A DNA stretch of 35,550 bases from Myxococcales bacterium (GCA_019634415.1 JAHQVJ010000068.1:1-35550); one strand, 5' to 3'. Shown: positions 1 through 8,616, counted from the stretch's first letter. The notes: generated from the sequence alone by a model not told the origin. A program made the numbers and translations.

Positions 1-92
1 AAACTGGGGGATGCGCCGTCGAGGTCATGCCGTCAGGCGTTCACCCAGTCACCACCGGGGAGGAACTTGGGATCGGCAGGCCTAGGCGGCTT

Positions 93-177
93 GCCTAACC
101 AAGGAGTTGCACCTGACGACCGGCACTGCGTGCCTGGCCTCGCTGCGCTCGGCCTCGCAGGTGAACTCCGGGGTTAC
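93..177 (+). other. attC-like integron recombination site
   Basis: The stretch folds into an attC-type imperfect hairpin. An outer arm TAACC (96-100) pairs with GGTTA (172-176). An unpaired spacer AA (101-102) faces GG (170-171). GGAGTT (103-108) pairs with AACTCC (164-169). G109 is extrahelical, and CACCTG (110-115) pairs with CAGGTG (158-163). A 42-base terminal region contains a small GGCAC/GTGCC hairpin. The 5' box GCCTAAC fits the R'' consensus RYYYAAC, while the 3' box GTTACAC departs from GTTRRRY at one base. Paired R and L boxes, an unpaired spacer and an extrahelical base on one arm are the hallmarks of attC sites. A toxin-antitoxin pair follows, as is common in cassette arrays. Only one copy was found, so an accidental inverted repeat cannot be excluded. 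Confidence 0.55.
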
Positions 178-584
178 ACCTTCGAAAAGCCACCATGCCC
201 GATCACGGAGTCGACTTCCTGCTCGAGCTGCCGATCATCGTAGAACTGGCGAAGGCGGGCCGACGTTTAGGCGGTAGTCACGCGACTCGCTACTGGCAGT
301 CAGGATGGCAGCCGAGAAGCTCAAGGCGAGCCAGAAGCCGTCGTGGTCGAAGACCGAGAGCGATGGCCGCTCCACGCGCTGCTGTGCCTCAAGCTCGCCA
401 CCGACACGCTCCAGGCGAAATGATGCCCCCGGTCCTTGCGAGCGAACGAACGTCGCTCGACCCACGCTGACCATCGAACGCAAGGGCTCATGACCTGTCG
501 CCCCTGGCGGGCGGCAATGGTGGCCACATCACGTCTGGTGGGACAGCTACAGGCCGGTAGGATAAAGTAGGATGGGAGGCCGCC
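178..584. other. No convincing gene (between attC-like site and parD)
   Basis: Short ORFs exist on both strands (for example 195-470 plus and 235-483 minus). None shows a recognisable family, a good ribosome binding site or plausible composition. The stretch just before 585 holds the parD ribosome binding site (GGGAGG, 574-579) and presumably its promoter. It could be cassette DNA. Confidence 0.4.
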
Positions 585-860
585 ATGGGGATGGTCAAGA
601 AGAGCATCACAGTGACAGATCAGCAAGAGGCTTGGATTCAGGCACAGATTGGACAGGGACACTACGCATCCGACAGCGAGGTAATCCGCGAGGCCCTGCG
701 AGAGAAGCAGCAGCGCACCGCCGAACTGGAAGCGATTCGTGCTGCCCTCCAGGAAGGAGAAGACTCGGGCCTGAGCTCTCGCACAATCGACGATATCCGC
801 CGCGCGGTCCTCGCTCGCAGGGGGTTGATTGGTGCAGATCCAACTGACGAACGCAGCTGA
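585..860 (+). CDS. parD: ParD-like type II antitoxin
   Basis: A 91-residue protein of the ParD/CopG ribbon-helix-helix antitoxin family. The N-terminus (KKSITVTDQQEAWIQAQIG) is the DNA-binding strand and first helix. It is followed by the conserved pattern of a (Y/F)xSxSEVIREALR segment, here YASDSEVIREALR around residues 28-40. The C-terminal half is charged and helical, the part that wraps the toxin in this family. GGGAGG at 574-579 sits five bases before the ATG, and a second ATG lies two codons in. The gene overlaps the toxin gene by about 29 bases, the usual antitoxin-first coupled arrangement. ParD represses its own promoter in known systems, and the same is expected here. Confidence 0.9.
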   Translation: MGMVKKSITVTDQQEAWIQAQIGQGHYASDSEVIREALREKQQRTAELEAIRAALQEGEDSGLSSRTIDDIRRAVLARRGLIGADPTDERS

Positions 861-1134
861 CCGCGACATCGAGGAGATCCTGGATTTCGGCATCGACCGG
901 TTCGGAGTTGAACAAGCACTCAGGTACATCGACGGCCTGAAGCTGCACTTGGACCGACTGATCGAACACCCGATGCGGTATCCAACAATGGATCACATCA
1001 GGCCTGGCTACAGAAGAAGTGTCTTTGGCGTCCACTCGATATACTTCCGCGCGGAGCCGGATCTTGTGCTCGTTGTTCGCGTCCTACGCAGCCAGAGTCC
1101 GGGGCCAGCACTGGTCGAGGGCGAGACGAGTTAA
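832..1134 (+). CDS. parE: ParE/RelE-superfamily toxin
   Basis: A 100-residue basic protein of the ParE/RelE fold. The start of the family is visible (QLTNAADRDIEEILDFGIDRFG). So are a central helix ending in LIEHPMRYP and the C-terminal strands (RRSVFGVHSIYFRAEPD, then VLVVRVLRS) that carry the conserved Arg and the Val-Leu-Arg strand. ParE toxins characterised so far mainly inhibit DNA gyrase; RelE relatives cut mRNA, and the sequence alone does not decide between them. The start is TTG829 or GTG832, both inside the end of parD, so translation is coupled to the antitoxin. It probably serves as a stabilising module of the cassette-like region. Confidence 0.87.
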   Translation: MQIQLTNAADRDIEEILDFGIDRFGVEQALRYIDGLKLHLDRLIEHPMRYPTMDHIRPGYRRSVFGVHSIYFRAEPDLVLVVRVLRSQSPGPALVEGETS

Positions 1135-1182
1135 TCTTGCAGTGCGACAAAGACGAACGGTGGAAGTTGGCTGTTCGAACCC

Positions 1183-1203
1183 CCGCTCGCCTAAGGCGGG
1201 CGG
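1183..1203 (+). terminator. GC-rich hairpin after parE
   Basis: CCGCTCGCC (1183-1191) and GGCGGGCGG (1195-1203) form a nine-pair stem with one T-G wobble around a TAA loop. It lies 49 bases after the toxin stop codon. There is no T-run after it, so an intrinsic terminator is only one possibility. Confidence 0.35.
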
Positions 1204-1493
1204 AACCGTGACCGTTCTCTTGGTGTGCCTCCTGGAGGAAGCCATGCCCCTTGACGGACAATGCTGGGACAAGAAGATCTGTCTGGCGGTTGCCTACATC
1301 CTCTGCCAAGAGGCCACATTGCATTCGATCACGTGGCCAGATGAGGTTGGACTGAACCGCTTCGCGGTAGCTGTCAGTGACTGAAATGCTGAACGTCGAT
1401 GCCGTTGGGCGATCCTCGACTCGATAGGCCGAAAACAGGCATACTCCCATCAGGACCACTTCCTTTCAACACGGTCCTGATGAGAGCAATGCA
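1204..1493. other. Intergenic stretch with no gene seen
   Basis: No ORF with family resemblance or a good start was found between the parE hairpin and the recombinase fragment. No second attC-like fold was recognised, which would have been expected at the end of a parDE cassette. Confidence 0.4.
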
Positions 1494-1760
1494 ATGACTC
1501 CGCTTCGAACGAAGATGGCGCAAGATCTGCGCCTGCGCGGTCTGTCGGCGGCCACCCAGAAACACTACCTCTGCTTCGTGGGCGTGTTCGCCCGCTATCA
1601 CGGCCAATCGCCGGCGAACCTCGGCACCGAACATGTCCGCAATTTCTTCCTTCACCTCGAAGGTCTGGGGCGCGCCAACGCCACTCGAATGGTCTACTGG
1701 TGTGCCCTGAACTTTCTGTACGTCCATACCCTCGGCCGATCCGACGTTGTTCGTGCACGA
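1494..1760 (+). pseudogene. Tyrosine recombinase, N-terminal half only
   Basis: The first 85 or so codons encode a SAM-like, core-binding domain of a tyrosine recombinase. DLRLRGLSAATQKHYLCFVG, then FARYHGQSPANLGTEHVRNF, then a helix ending in ALNFLYVHTLGR match the N-terminus of integron/IS91-associated integrases. After about base 1755 the reading frame runs on to 1880 as Arg/Ser-rich nonsense, overlapping the end of the convergent secreted-protein gene. The catalytic domain with Arg, His-x-x-Arg and Tyr is absent, so it cannot recombine DNA. It resembles the N-terminus of the frameshifted integrase at 7647-8616 in architecture but is not a copy of it. Confidence 0.75.
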
Positions 1761-1804
1761 TGGCGTAGACGCGAGGTTGCTCGAGCTATGAGGCCCGTGC
1801 GGAG

Positions 1805-3403
1805 TCAGCCAACATCTCGGCAGAGCACACCGACCTGGGTCTCGCGCTCGGTGCTTCCAGCCCAGGCCACACACAGCTGACCATCGTGCAGTGTCAGGGC
1901 AGGGTGCCAGACCGAACCCCGCCACACCAGGTTGCTGCCTGGCCCATCGAGTCCGACCCACCGATCGCCGTTGCGTACGACGACGTACAGACCCTCGTCG
2001 TCGCCCCATGCCACAACGGGCACTCCCTGCATCTCCACCATCGCGGTGCCACCACCCAGTCCCCTCCAGCCGACATCTCGCCGCACCCATCCTCGGGAGG
2101 TGTGCTCGGCCACGGACAGCCCGTAGTCCGAGAAGCCAGACCACCACGCGATCCAGCGAACACCCTCCGGCGCAGCCACCGCGGAGGCACCGATCAACGT
2201 GGCCTCGTTGCGGGAGTTGTCCTCCTCTGCGAACGCCGTGTCGTCGCCCAGCGGCCCCCAGCGCGTGCCGTCGTGGCCCCACATCGTGGCGTAGGACTGA
2301 GACGGGGTCATGAATGCGACGACTGGTGGATCCACTTCGACGAATCGGGGGCCGGCGTACGGGGGCACGTCGGAGAGGATGGCATCCACACTCCAGCGCG
2401 ACCGCCGGGGCCCGTCGTCATCCCAGCGAAGAATTCGCATCGGCTTCGGCGCGGGATGATTGAACTCCCCGATCCGATACGGCTGCGCGACGGCCACGAC
2501 GTCGCCGGAAGGGAGCTTTCCCATGGTGAGGAACATACAGATCTCGGCGGGTGCATCGTGGCCGCATGTCCCCGGATCGGGGGAGGAGAGCAACCGAAGG
2601 GTGCGCTTCGCGACGACTGCCAAGTGCCTCGGCTCATCCGTGCCGTGCTCCCAGTCCCAGTTGGCGCCGCAGGTCGCCACCACCTTCGACACATCGAACT
2701 CGGTGCGTTCGGCAGACCACTGGGCTGGCGGATCTCTGAATCCGCACTTCGCCCGCGGTCGCGTATCGACCACTCGGCCTTGGCGCTGGGACCACCCTGT
2801 CGCCGTCCACTGTGCTTCGGCGACAACGGGTCCTCGTCCATCGTCATGTTCGAGCCAGCGTAGCGTCAGGGCGTCGTCGCTGGCCACGAACCAGGGCAGG
2901 TAGGAAGGGCGCTCCGGATCGCCGAGTCCTCCAGACTCCTCGGGAGGCGCTCCTGCGCCCCACCACGTTCGTCCGGTCCATCGAAGGCTCGCCACCTGGT
3001 CGTCAAACTGGATCACCAGCTGCGGCTCCGGGGCACAGCGCAATCGGGCTCGGTCGACGTCGGCTCCGTAGGGAAGTCGCAGGGAGGATTGACCTGGAGG
3101 CACCAGGCGGCGGAGGCCACGCCAAATCCGAAGCCGATTGAGGCCATCGCCCGTGTTTCGCGCGAATCCGTACGCGCGGAGCATCGGGCAACGGCCCGGC
3201 TCCCCAGCGAGTCGAACCCCCCTTCGTCGGCGTGAGTCCGTCACGAATGGAGAGGGTTGCATCGTGTCGCCTGCTCCGATGGGGCGGCCGGCGTTGCGCC
3301 AGCTCATCTCGTGGGACTCGGGCAATGGGATCCCCACGTGCTGCCACCCGGTTGCCGCACGAGCCACGTCGGTCCCTAGCCAGCACAGGAAGATCCCGAG
3401 CAT
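1805..3403 (-). CDS. Secreted protein with propeller-like repeats, function unknown
   Basis: About 532 residues. I place the start at the ATG at 3403 because it opens a signal peptide: MLGIFLCWLGTDVARA, then cleavage after an Ala-x-Ala-type end. The open frame extends 58 codons further upstream, but there it overlaps the decayed sulfatase. Repeated short units with a Gly/Thr-x-x-Trp core (TGRTWWG, TATGWSQ, DGTRWGP, TSRGWVR, NGDRWVG) separated by 50-70 residues resemble blades of a beta-propeller of the kind in sialidase- or Kelch-like extracellular proteins. Six or more Cys residues fit an exported protein with disulfides. No catalytic motif was recognised. It is read in the same direction as the sulfatase remnant upstream, and its 3' end abuts the recombinase fragment. 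Confidence 0.65.
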   Translation of the reverse strand: MLGIFLCWLGTDVARAATGWQHVGIPLPESHEMSWRNAGRPIGAGDTMQPSPFVTDSRRRRGVRLAGEPGRCPMLRAYGFARNTGDGLNRLRIWRGLRRLVPPGQSSLRLPYGADVDRARLRCAPEPQLVIQFDDQVASLRWTGRTWWGAGAPPEESGGLGDPERPSYLPWFVASDDALTLRWLEHDDGRGPVVAEAQWTATGWSQRQGRVVDTRPRAKCGFRDPPAQWSAERTEFDVSKVVATCGANWDWEHGTDEPRHLAVVAKRTLRLLSSPDPGTCGHDAPAEICMFLTMGKLPSGDVVAVAQPYRIGEFNHPAPKPMRILRWDDDGPRRSRWSVDAILSDVPPYAGPRFVEVDPPVVAFMTPSQSYATMWGHDGTRWGPLGDDTAFAEEDNSRNEATLIGASAVAAPEGVRWIAWWSGFSDYGLSVAEHTSRGWVRRDVGWRGLGGGTAMVEMQGVPVVAWGDDEGLYVVVRNGDRWVGLDGPGSNLVWRGSVWHPALTLHDGQLCVAWAGSTERETQVGVLCRDVG

Positions 3404-3444
3404 CCAGCTCCTCCGAACGACAGGTGTTCGGCAGAGCGCGCTCG

Positions 3445-3952
3445 TTAGCGTGACCAGGGCAGCCAGGAGGGCCGGAAGCTGGCCTCCAAGCGCTCCAGCT
3501 CCACGCTGAGTGCGTCGTACCGCGCGCGCTGCTCGGTCGAGAGCTGGTCCGTGGGGGTGCCCTGCAGCAGGGGCCACAGGGACTGGCCGTCCACGGTCAC
3601 CGAGCTGCTGTGCGGATCGACGCCCGCAGCCTCGGCCACCGTCGGAAACACGTCCACGATGGAGACCACGTCGTCGATCACCTTGTGTCGGAAAGGTCCA
3701 CCTGCCGCAGCAGCCGCCCGATCTCGGTGTCGGCGGCCTCGATCATGGCGTTGTAGATCTCGGAGCGCGCAGGCTTGCTCGACACCGGCGTCTGCAGAAG
3801 GTCGCCGGGGGGGGCGCGTGAGGCGCCTGCAGGGCGAGATAGACGAACCACGGCTCGGAGAGTCGGTGGACCATGGCTATGGTCTCGTCTACTTCGCGCG
3901 TGGTCATGTACAGACTGGTGTTCTCCTCCATCAAGCCAGGCCTTCGAGCGCC
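3445..3952 (-). pseudogene. Sulfatase remnant (5'-truncated, internally deleted)
   Basis: Three pieces in different frames match type I sulfatases in the right order. REVDETIAMVHRLSEPWFVY then LALQAPHAP (about 3940-3810) is the conserved PHAP region. SKPARSEIYNAMIEAADTEI then GRLLRQVDLSDT (about 3785-3685) is the helix before the Asp-Asn metal site. VSIVDVFPTVAEAAGVD then DGQSLWPLLQG (about 3665-3555) is the C-terminal core. The stretch with the GDNG-type metal site is missing between the last two, and the whole N-terminus with the CxPSR formylglycine motif is lost upstream. It cannot be an active enzyme. It sits end to end with the plus-strand gene starting near 3973, so the missing 5' half was lost or replaced there. 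Confidence 0.78.
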
Positions 3953-3972
3953 TGACGGGCCGAGAGCGCTAC

Positions 3973-5028
3973 ATGGTACTCCGCGGCCCCCGCGACGACG
4001 CTCGCTTCGATCCCGAGCGCATCGAGCATCGAGACGAGCACCCCTCCCCCTCGGGGCGCTACCGCCTCGTGATCACCCGCCACCGCGCACCCGACAAGGG
4101 CTGGAGCTACAGCCTCGGGGTGATCACCCGCGAGCAGGACGGCGCCGTGCTGGCGGAGGTACGGCGCAACTTCGGCCACTTCCCCTTCTGCTGGATGGAG
4201 GGTCACGTCGACGGGCACGACTACCTCGTCTGCGGCGAGGACTACCAGGGGCAGACCTTCTGTCAGCTCGACACGGCCGAGGTGTTCCAGCACCTGCCCG
4301 ACGCCGCCTTCGACGGACATGGGTTCTGCTGGGCGGACTACCGGCTGCTGTCGGACGGCCGCACGCTGCTCGTGGACGGCTGCTACTGGGCCTGCCCCTA
4401 TGAGCTTCGCCTGTACGACGTGTCCGATCCGGCCTCGGGTTGGCCACGAATCCCCTGGCCTTCCGGCATGGGCGAGAACGGAGACGAGAGCCACCTGAGT
4501 GCAGGGACCCTCCGAGAGGAGGAGGGCGACCTCATCTGGGAAGACCCGGAAGACGACAACGAACCCGTGCGCGAGCGCCGTGTGTTCCGACAGGTCGACG
4601 GGCGGGTGTCCCTCGTGGAGGCCTGGGTCTCCGAGGAACTCCTGGAACAACGACGCCAGCTTGCCGAGCGCCGCACAGCCCAACAGACCCAGCATGCGAC
4701 CTGGATGCAGCAGCCGCTGTACCAGGCGCTGGAGGCCCACGCTCCGCCGGATCGGGGAGACACGTGGTTCCAGTACCCCTCTGTGAGACAGCGCGAAGCC
4801 GGAGAGACGAACCCGGCCCACATCGAAGTGTCCGCGTGCCCCCACGATCGGGACCGCGACCTCACGGGCTCGGTGACGTGGGGAGTGCGCGAGGGCCTGA
4901 TCGTAGCCACGCGACGCAGTCGAGAGGCCCGTTCGTCGGAAGAGCGCGCGTTCCCTCGGTCCGCAGTGGGAATGCGGGAAGCGTGGGACTGGGTGCAGGA
5001 GCACATCGCTCGCGAGCCCGAGGGGTGA
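3973..5028 (+). CDS. Hypothetical protein
   Basis: A 351-residue protein counted from the ATG at 3973. The frame is open for 66 more codons upstream, but those lie over the sulfatase remnant and have shadow-like composition. The protein is acidic, rich in Trp and Tyr and lacks a signal peptide or membrane segment. Patterns such as GHFPFCWMEGHVDGHDYLVC and LLVDGCYWACPYELRLYDVS look like beta-rich repeats. The C-terminal quarter has a long charged helix (LLEQRRQLAERRTAQQTQ). I do not recognise the family. No ribosome binding site is evident before 3973 and the start coincides with the broken end of the sulfatase, so its own 5' end may also be lost. Confidence 0.6.
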   Translation: MVLRGPRDDARFDPERIEHRDEHPSPSGRYRLVITRHRAPDKGWSYSLGVITREQDGAVLAEVRRNFGHFPFCWMEGHVDGHDYLVCGEDYQGQTFCQLDTAEVFQHLPDAAFDGHGFCWADYRLLSDGRTLLVDGCYWACPYELRLYDVSDPASGWPRIPWPSGMGENGDESHLSAGTLREEEGDLIWEDPEDDNEPVRERRVFRQVDGRVSLVEAWVSEELLEQRRQLAERRTAQQTQHATWMQQPLYQALEAHAPPDRGDTWFQYPSVRQREAGETNPAHIEVSACPHDRDRDLTGSVTWGVREGLIVATRRSREARSSEERAFPRSAVGMREAWDWVQEHIAREPEG

Positions 5029-5059
5029 TGCCGCCCGCCGCACGGCAACGGCTGCTGTG

Positions 5060-6337
5060 TCAGCCCGAGCCGTGCTGCAGGCGAGGGCCCGCCGTGCCGA
5101 CCCGGGCAAGGGCGCGACGCTGCTGTCTCCGTCCCCTCGCCTCCAACCAGCCCCGGCCCGTGGGCACCGTGCGCGCCAGACGGTGCAGGGACTGGTTCAA
5201 GGCGAACTTCGCGACGGGGTACCAGATGGTCGCCGAGTCCGGAAGCCCGAGGTCCTGCATGCCTGCGCGGCGGAGGCTCAGGCGGGCAACGCTGAGCTGG
5301 CGGGCGCGGACGTAGCGTCCCGTCAGCCAGCGCGGGAGCGCGTACCTGCGCTCGAATGGCTCCTGAAGCAGGAGCGGTCGAGCCAGCTGCTTCGACGACC
5401 CATCGGAAAGCGGTTGCTGCAGCACGTTGTGGTAGAGCCGCACCAGCGCCGACGTCTCCTCGTCGTCCAGGGGATGGAGAAAGTCGTCGGACACTCCGTT
5501 CAGCCAGGCCAGCAGGCGCCAGCGATGCATGTAGGCGGCACGCTCGGCAGGGGTGGTGACCACGCCCATCATGCGTAGGCCGAGCAGGTACACCACGCTG
5601 AAGCCCAGGTAGGTCGCCTGCATGTCCACCTGGTTCACCGGTTGGCCGTTCACGGCCGTGTCCCACGCCTCGTCGAGGAGACGGCGGCGGACCATCGCAT
5701 GAACCAGGCGCACGCGCAGCGTGCTCTGGAAGCCGGGTGTGGTGGGACCGAGGTCGTCGGGATCGGTGACGTCGATGAACCAGCGGGTCGTGTAGCCGAG
5801 GCGCTTGGCCGCCGACTCGGTGAGCTGGCCCGTGGCGATGAGTGCCTGGTTGATCGCCGAGAAGCGGTAGCCGCCGGCCAGGGCGTTCACCAGCAGCGCC
5901 GTCATGCCGTCGCCCCCGCCGAGCGCACACACCCGAGCGCCCTCCCGCACCGCTACCTCGTCCACCCAGGTCGGGCGGTCCCGCACGGCCTCGCAGAACG
6001 CCGACAGCGAGGCCGGCCCCCCGCGCTTCGGGATCGCCCCCGCGGTGATGGCCCGCTCCAGATCGTGGCGCCGAAGCGCTCCGGCGGCCAGATCGCGCGC
6101 CACGTCGTCCGCCAACGGATCCGCGGTCTGCAGGCCGCGGGCAAGGGTCGCCCACTCATCCAGCGTCGGTGTGGGATCGAGGCCCCATGGCATCCCCCAG
6201 CGCAGGACCGCCGCGACGGCAGCGCTCCCCCTCGGGTCCGGAGCGAAGCGGGTCGGAGTATCCGGATGCTGTGCGCGCACCGCCGCCGTCAGACGCTCGA
6301 GGCACGTCCCGGTCTCCACATCGCTGCGTCTTGCCAC
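5060..6337 (-). CDS. MpaB/rubber-oxygenase family protein (DUF2236)
   Basis: 425 residues starting at GTG6337 with a good GGAGG five bases upstream. The region from about residue 150 to 290 carries the features of the ER-bound oxygenase MpaB / latex-clearing-protein family. These include a Gly-rich turn (CALGGGDGMTALLVNALAGG), an Arg-rich helix after FQSTLRVRLVHAMVRRRL, a PVNQVDMQATYLGFSVVYLL helix and GVVTTPAERAAYMHRWRLL. Lcp is a b-type haem enzyme that cleaves the double bonds of polyisoprene, and MpaB cleaves a farnesyl side chain; many relatives have no known substrate. The Arg and His residues are compatible with haem binding, but I cannot assign the ligands. The gene is divergent from the isoprenoid gene fni with 93 bases between them. 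A prenyl-type substrate is tempting but unproven. Confidence 0.82.
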   Translation of the reverse strand: MARRSDVETGTCLERLTAAVRAQHPDTPTRFAPDPRGSAAVAAVLRWGMPWGLDPTPTLDEWATLARGLQTADPLADDVARDLAAGALRRHDLERAITAGAIPKRGGPASLSAFCEAVRDRPTWVDEVAVREGARVCALGGGDGMTALLVNALAGGYRFSAINQALIATGQLTESAAKRLGYTTRWFIDVTDPDDLGPTTPGFQSTLRVRLVHAMVRRRLLDEAWDTAVNGQPVNQVDMQATYLGFSVVYLLGLRMMGVVTTPAERAAYMHRWRLLAWLNGVSDDFLHPLDDEETSALVRLYHNVLQQPLSDGSSKQLARPLLLQEPFERRYALPRWLTGRYVRARQLSVARLSLRRAGMQDLGLPDSATIWYPVAKFALNQSLHRLARTVPTGRGWLEARGRRQQRRALARVGTAGPRLQHGSG

Positions 6338-6430
6338 GGGACCTCCTCGACGTGCACCGGTGAGGTGCCCCCGAGGGGTACCACGTCACGGCGGGTGTCC
6401 AGGTGATACGCCGCCGGCAGCGGAGGATCC

Positions 6431-7522
6431 GTGTCCGACATCTCCCAGCGAAAGGCCGAGCACCTCGATCTGTGCGCCACCGACGACGTGGCGTTCAAGG
6501 GCAAGACCACGCTGCTCGAGCAGGTGGGCCTGGTGCACGAGGCGCTGCCCGAGATGGCGGTGAGCGAGGTCGATCTGTCCACCACGTTCGCCGGCAAGCA
6601 GCTGTCGGCGCCGGTGATCATCGCCGCGATGACGGGCGGCACCGAGCGGGCGGAGGCGGTGAACCGGGGGCTGGCGCAGGTGGCCCAGGAACTGGGGATC
6701 GGCTTCGGCTTCGGCTCCATGCGGCCGCTCCTGCAGGACGGCATCGCCACCGGCTACCAGGTGCGCGACGTCGCTCCCGATGCCTTGGTGCTCGGCAACC
6801 TGGGCGTGGTGCAGGCACGCGAGGCGTCCACGCAGCAGATCGCCGACCTGGTGGGGGGCACGGGCTGCGATGCGCTGTGCGTGCACCTCAACCCGGCGAT
6901 GGAGGTCATCCAGCCCGAGGGCGACGACGACTTCCGCGGTGGCCTGGACACGCTGCGGCGGCTGGTGGAGGGCCTGGACGTGCCCGTGATCGCCAAGGAG
7001 ACGGGCTGCGGGCTGTCGCGGCGCACCGCCGAGCAGATCGCAACCACCGGCGTGCGCTCCGTGGACGTGTCTGGGGCCGGCGGCACCTCCTGGGTGGGCG
7101 TGGAGACGCTGCGGGCGCGGGCGCGCACGCGGCGGCTGGGGGAGCTGTTCTGGGACTGGGGCATCCCCACGGGCGGCAGCGTGGCGCAGCTGTCGGGGTT
7201 GGGACTGGAGATCTCCGCGACGGGTGGCCTGAGCCACGGACTCGATGTGGCGCGCGCCATCGCGCTGGGGGCGACGGTGGGCGGCCTGGCGCGACGATTC
7301 CTCATGGCGTTCAACGACGGCGGCATGGAGACGGCGCGGGCGGCAGCGGAGGAGGTCATCGACGAGCTGCTGGTGGCGTGCTTGCTCACGGGCAGCCGCA
7401 CCCCGGAGGCGCTGCGGGCTCAGCCCGTGGTGCTGGGAGCGGATCTGCAGCGCTGGGTGGTGGCTTCAAGCCCCTTGGCGCGGCGCACCCTGGGTCAGGC
7501 CAGGCCCTCGGGCAACGCCTAG
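6431..7522 (+). CDS. fni: Type 2 isopentenyl-diphosphate delta-isomerase
   Basis: A 363-residue FMN- and NADPH-dependent isomerase that interconverts IPP and DMAPP in the cytosol. It starts at GTG6431 after GGAGG (6423-6427). Family motifs are in order: RKAEHLDLC at the N-terminus; the phosphate/FMN segment APVIIAAMTGGT (about 57-68); GFGFGSMRPLL; NLGVVQA; QPEGDDDFRGG (the Gln-Pro-Glu of the metal/substrate site, about 162-172); VIAKETGCGLS (Lys-Glu, FMN site); VDVSGAGGTSW; and GGLSHGLDVARAIALGA for the second FMN phosphate loop. The length is normal for the family. It is divergent from the MpaB-like gene. The product pool would feed carotenoid and quinone synthesis. Confidence 0.93.
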   Translation: MSDISQRKAEHLDLCATDDVAFKGKTTLLEQVGLVHEALPEMAVSEVDLSTTFAGKQLSAPVIIAAMTGGTERAEAVNRGLAQVAQELGIGFGFGSMRPLLQDGIATGYQVRDVAPDALVLGNLGVVQAREASTQQIADLVGGTGCDALCVHLNPAMEVIQPEGDDDFRGGLDTLRRLVEGLDVPVIAKETGCGLSRRTAEQIATTGVRSVDVSGAGGTSWVGVETLRARARTRRLGELFWDWGIPTGGSVAQLSGLGLEISATGGLSHGLDVARAIALGATVGGLARRFLMAFNDGGMETARAAAEEVIDELLVACLLTGSRTPEALRAQPVVLGADLQRWVVASSPLARRTLGQARPSGNA

Positions 7523-7646
7523 GGTCCAACCGAGCTCTAGCGGGATGTGGTCGCGCGGGACGTCACGCGCGGGCGGAAATCTGGAGCGCTAGGTCGTCTA
7601 CCCATTGACCGTGATGACCTACCTGGAGGCGTCCAGGGAGGGCTCG

Positions 7647-8616
7647 ATGGGGACGAAGTTGGTCGATCGCATTCGGCAGGAGGTGCGGCTGCGGGGGCTT
7701 CGTCCGGCGACCGCGGAGGTCTATTGGCGATGGACGGCAGCGTTCGTGCGGTTCCATGGGCTTACCCACCCGCGGGAGCTGGGAGCCGCCGAGGTCGAGC
7801 GCTTCCTGATGGACGTGGCGGTGCGACAGTCAGCATCCTCGGTGAACCAGGCACACGCAGCATTGCTGTTCTTGTACCGGCACGTGCTTCGCCAGGTGCC
7901 CGCCGGCTTGGAGGAGCTGCCTTGGGCTTTAGGGATCCGCCCGGGTTCCGGATGTGCTCTCACGCGACCAGGTGCAGCAGTTGCTGGCGTGTGTGGTAGC
8001 CAAGCATCGACTGCTCTGCGCGTTGCTGTATGGATCGGGGCTTCGTCTGGGGGAAGGTCTGGCCTTGCGCATCAAGGACCTGGATGTGCCCGCGGCTCGG
8101 CTCACGGTACGCGAGGGGAAGGGTGGCCGCGACCGTGTCGTCCTGATGCCGCAGGCCCTGCTCGGCGACCTTGCGACCCACCTCGAGCAGCGGCGTGCAG
8201 CCCATCTCCGCGAGGTGCGCGCAGGAGCGGGGTGGGTGGTGCTACCCGAGACCATGGCACGTCGGTCCCCCAAGGCCGGACGGACCTGGCCCTGGCAGTG
8301 GGTCTTCCAAGCAGGTCGACTGCTGTCGTTGTCGGACAGCCAACTGGGGCGGCACCATGTGCACCGGTCCACCATCCAGCGCGCCTTGGCCACGGCCGCC
8401 CGACGCGCACGCATCCCGAAGCGCGTTCACCCCCATGTGCTTCGCCACTCCTTTGCGACCCACTTCTTGGAGGACGGCGGCAACATCCGCGTGCTGCAGG
8501 AGCTTCTGGGCCATGCAGACATTCGCACGATCTTGATCTACACCCACGTCACGACCTCCGCAGACCTGGAGGCGACGAGTCCTCTGGATCGCTGGTGGCC
8601 GAAGGGCGAAGAATAG
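7647..8616 (+). pseudogene. intI: Integron-integrase-like tyrosine recombinase, one frameshift
   Basis: The N-terminal part (ATG7647, strong AGGGAGGG at 7635-7642) encodes the core-binding domain, with RLRGLRPATAEVYWRWTAAF and VNQAHAALLFLYRHVL. Near 7939-7946, at GCCCGGG, the frame slips by one base. The rest (from about 7948, read PDVLSRDQVQQLL) encodes the catalytic domain: LLYGSGLRLGEGLALRIKDL with the first catalytic Arg near 8044, HVLRHSFATHFLEDG near 8434 and the nucleophile Tyr in TILIYTHV at 8539. The insert between the two catalytic blocks (RTWPWQWVFQAGRL, then GRHHVHRSTIQRAL) is the segment typical of integron integrases rather than XerC/D. Every catalytic residue is present, so a single base change, or a sequencing error in the GC run, separates it from an intact gene. 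Confidence 0.85.

Noticed and set aside
1165..1203. tRNA-like TTCGAAC followed by a GC hairpin after parE
   Set aside because: The flanking bases do not form a T-stem and no acceptor, D or anticodon arm can be drawn.
4398..6155. A 585-codon minus-strand frame
   Set aside because: It overlaps the MpaB-like gene and the unknown gene in the wrong frame, and its composition is Arg/Gly/Pro-rich.
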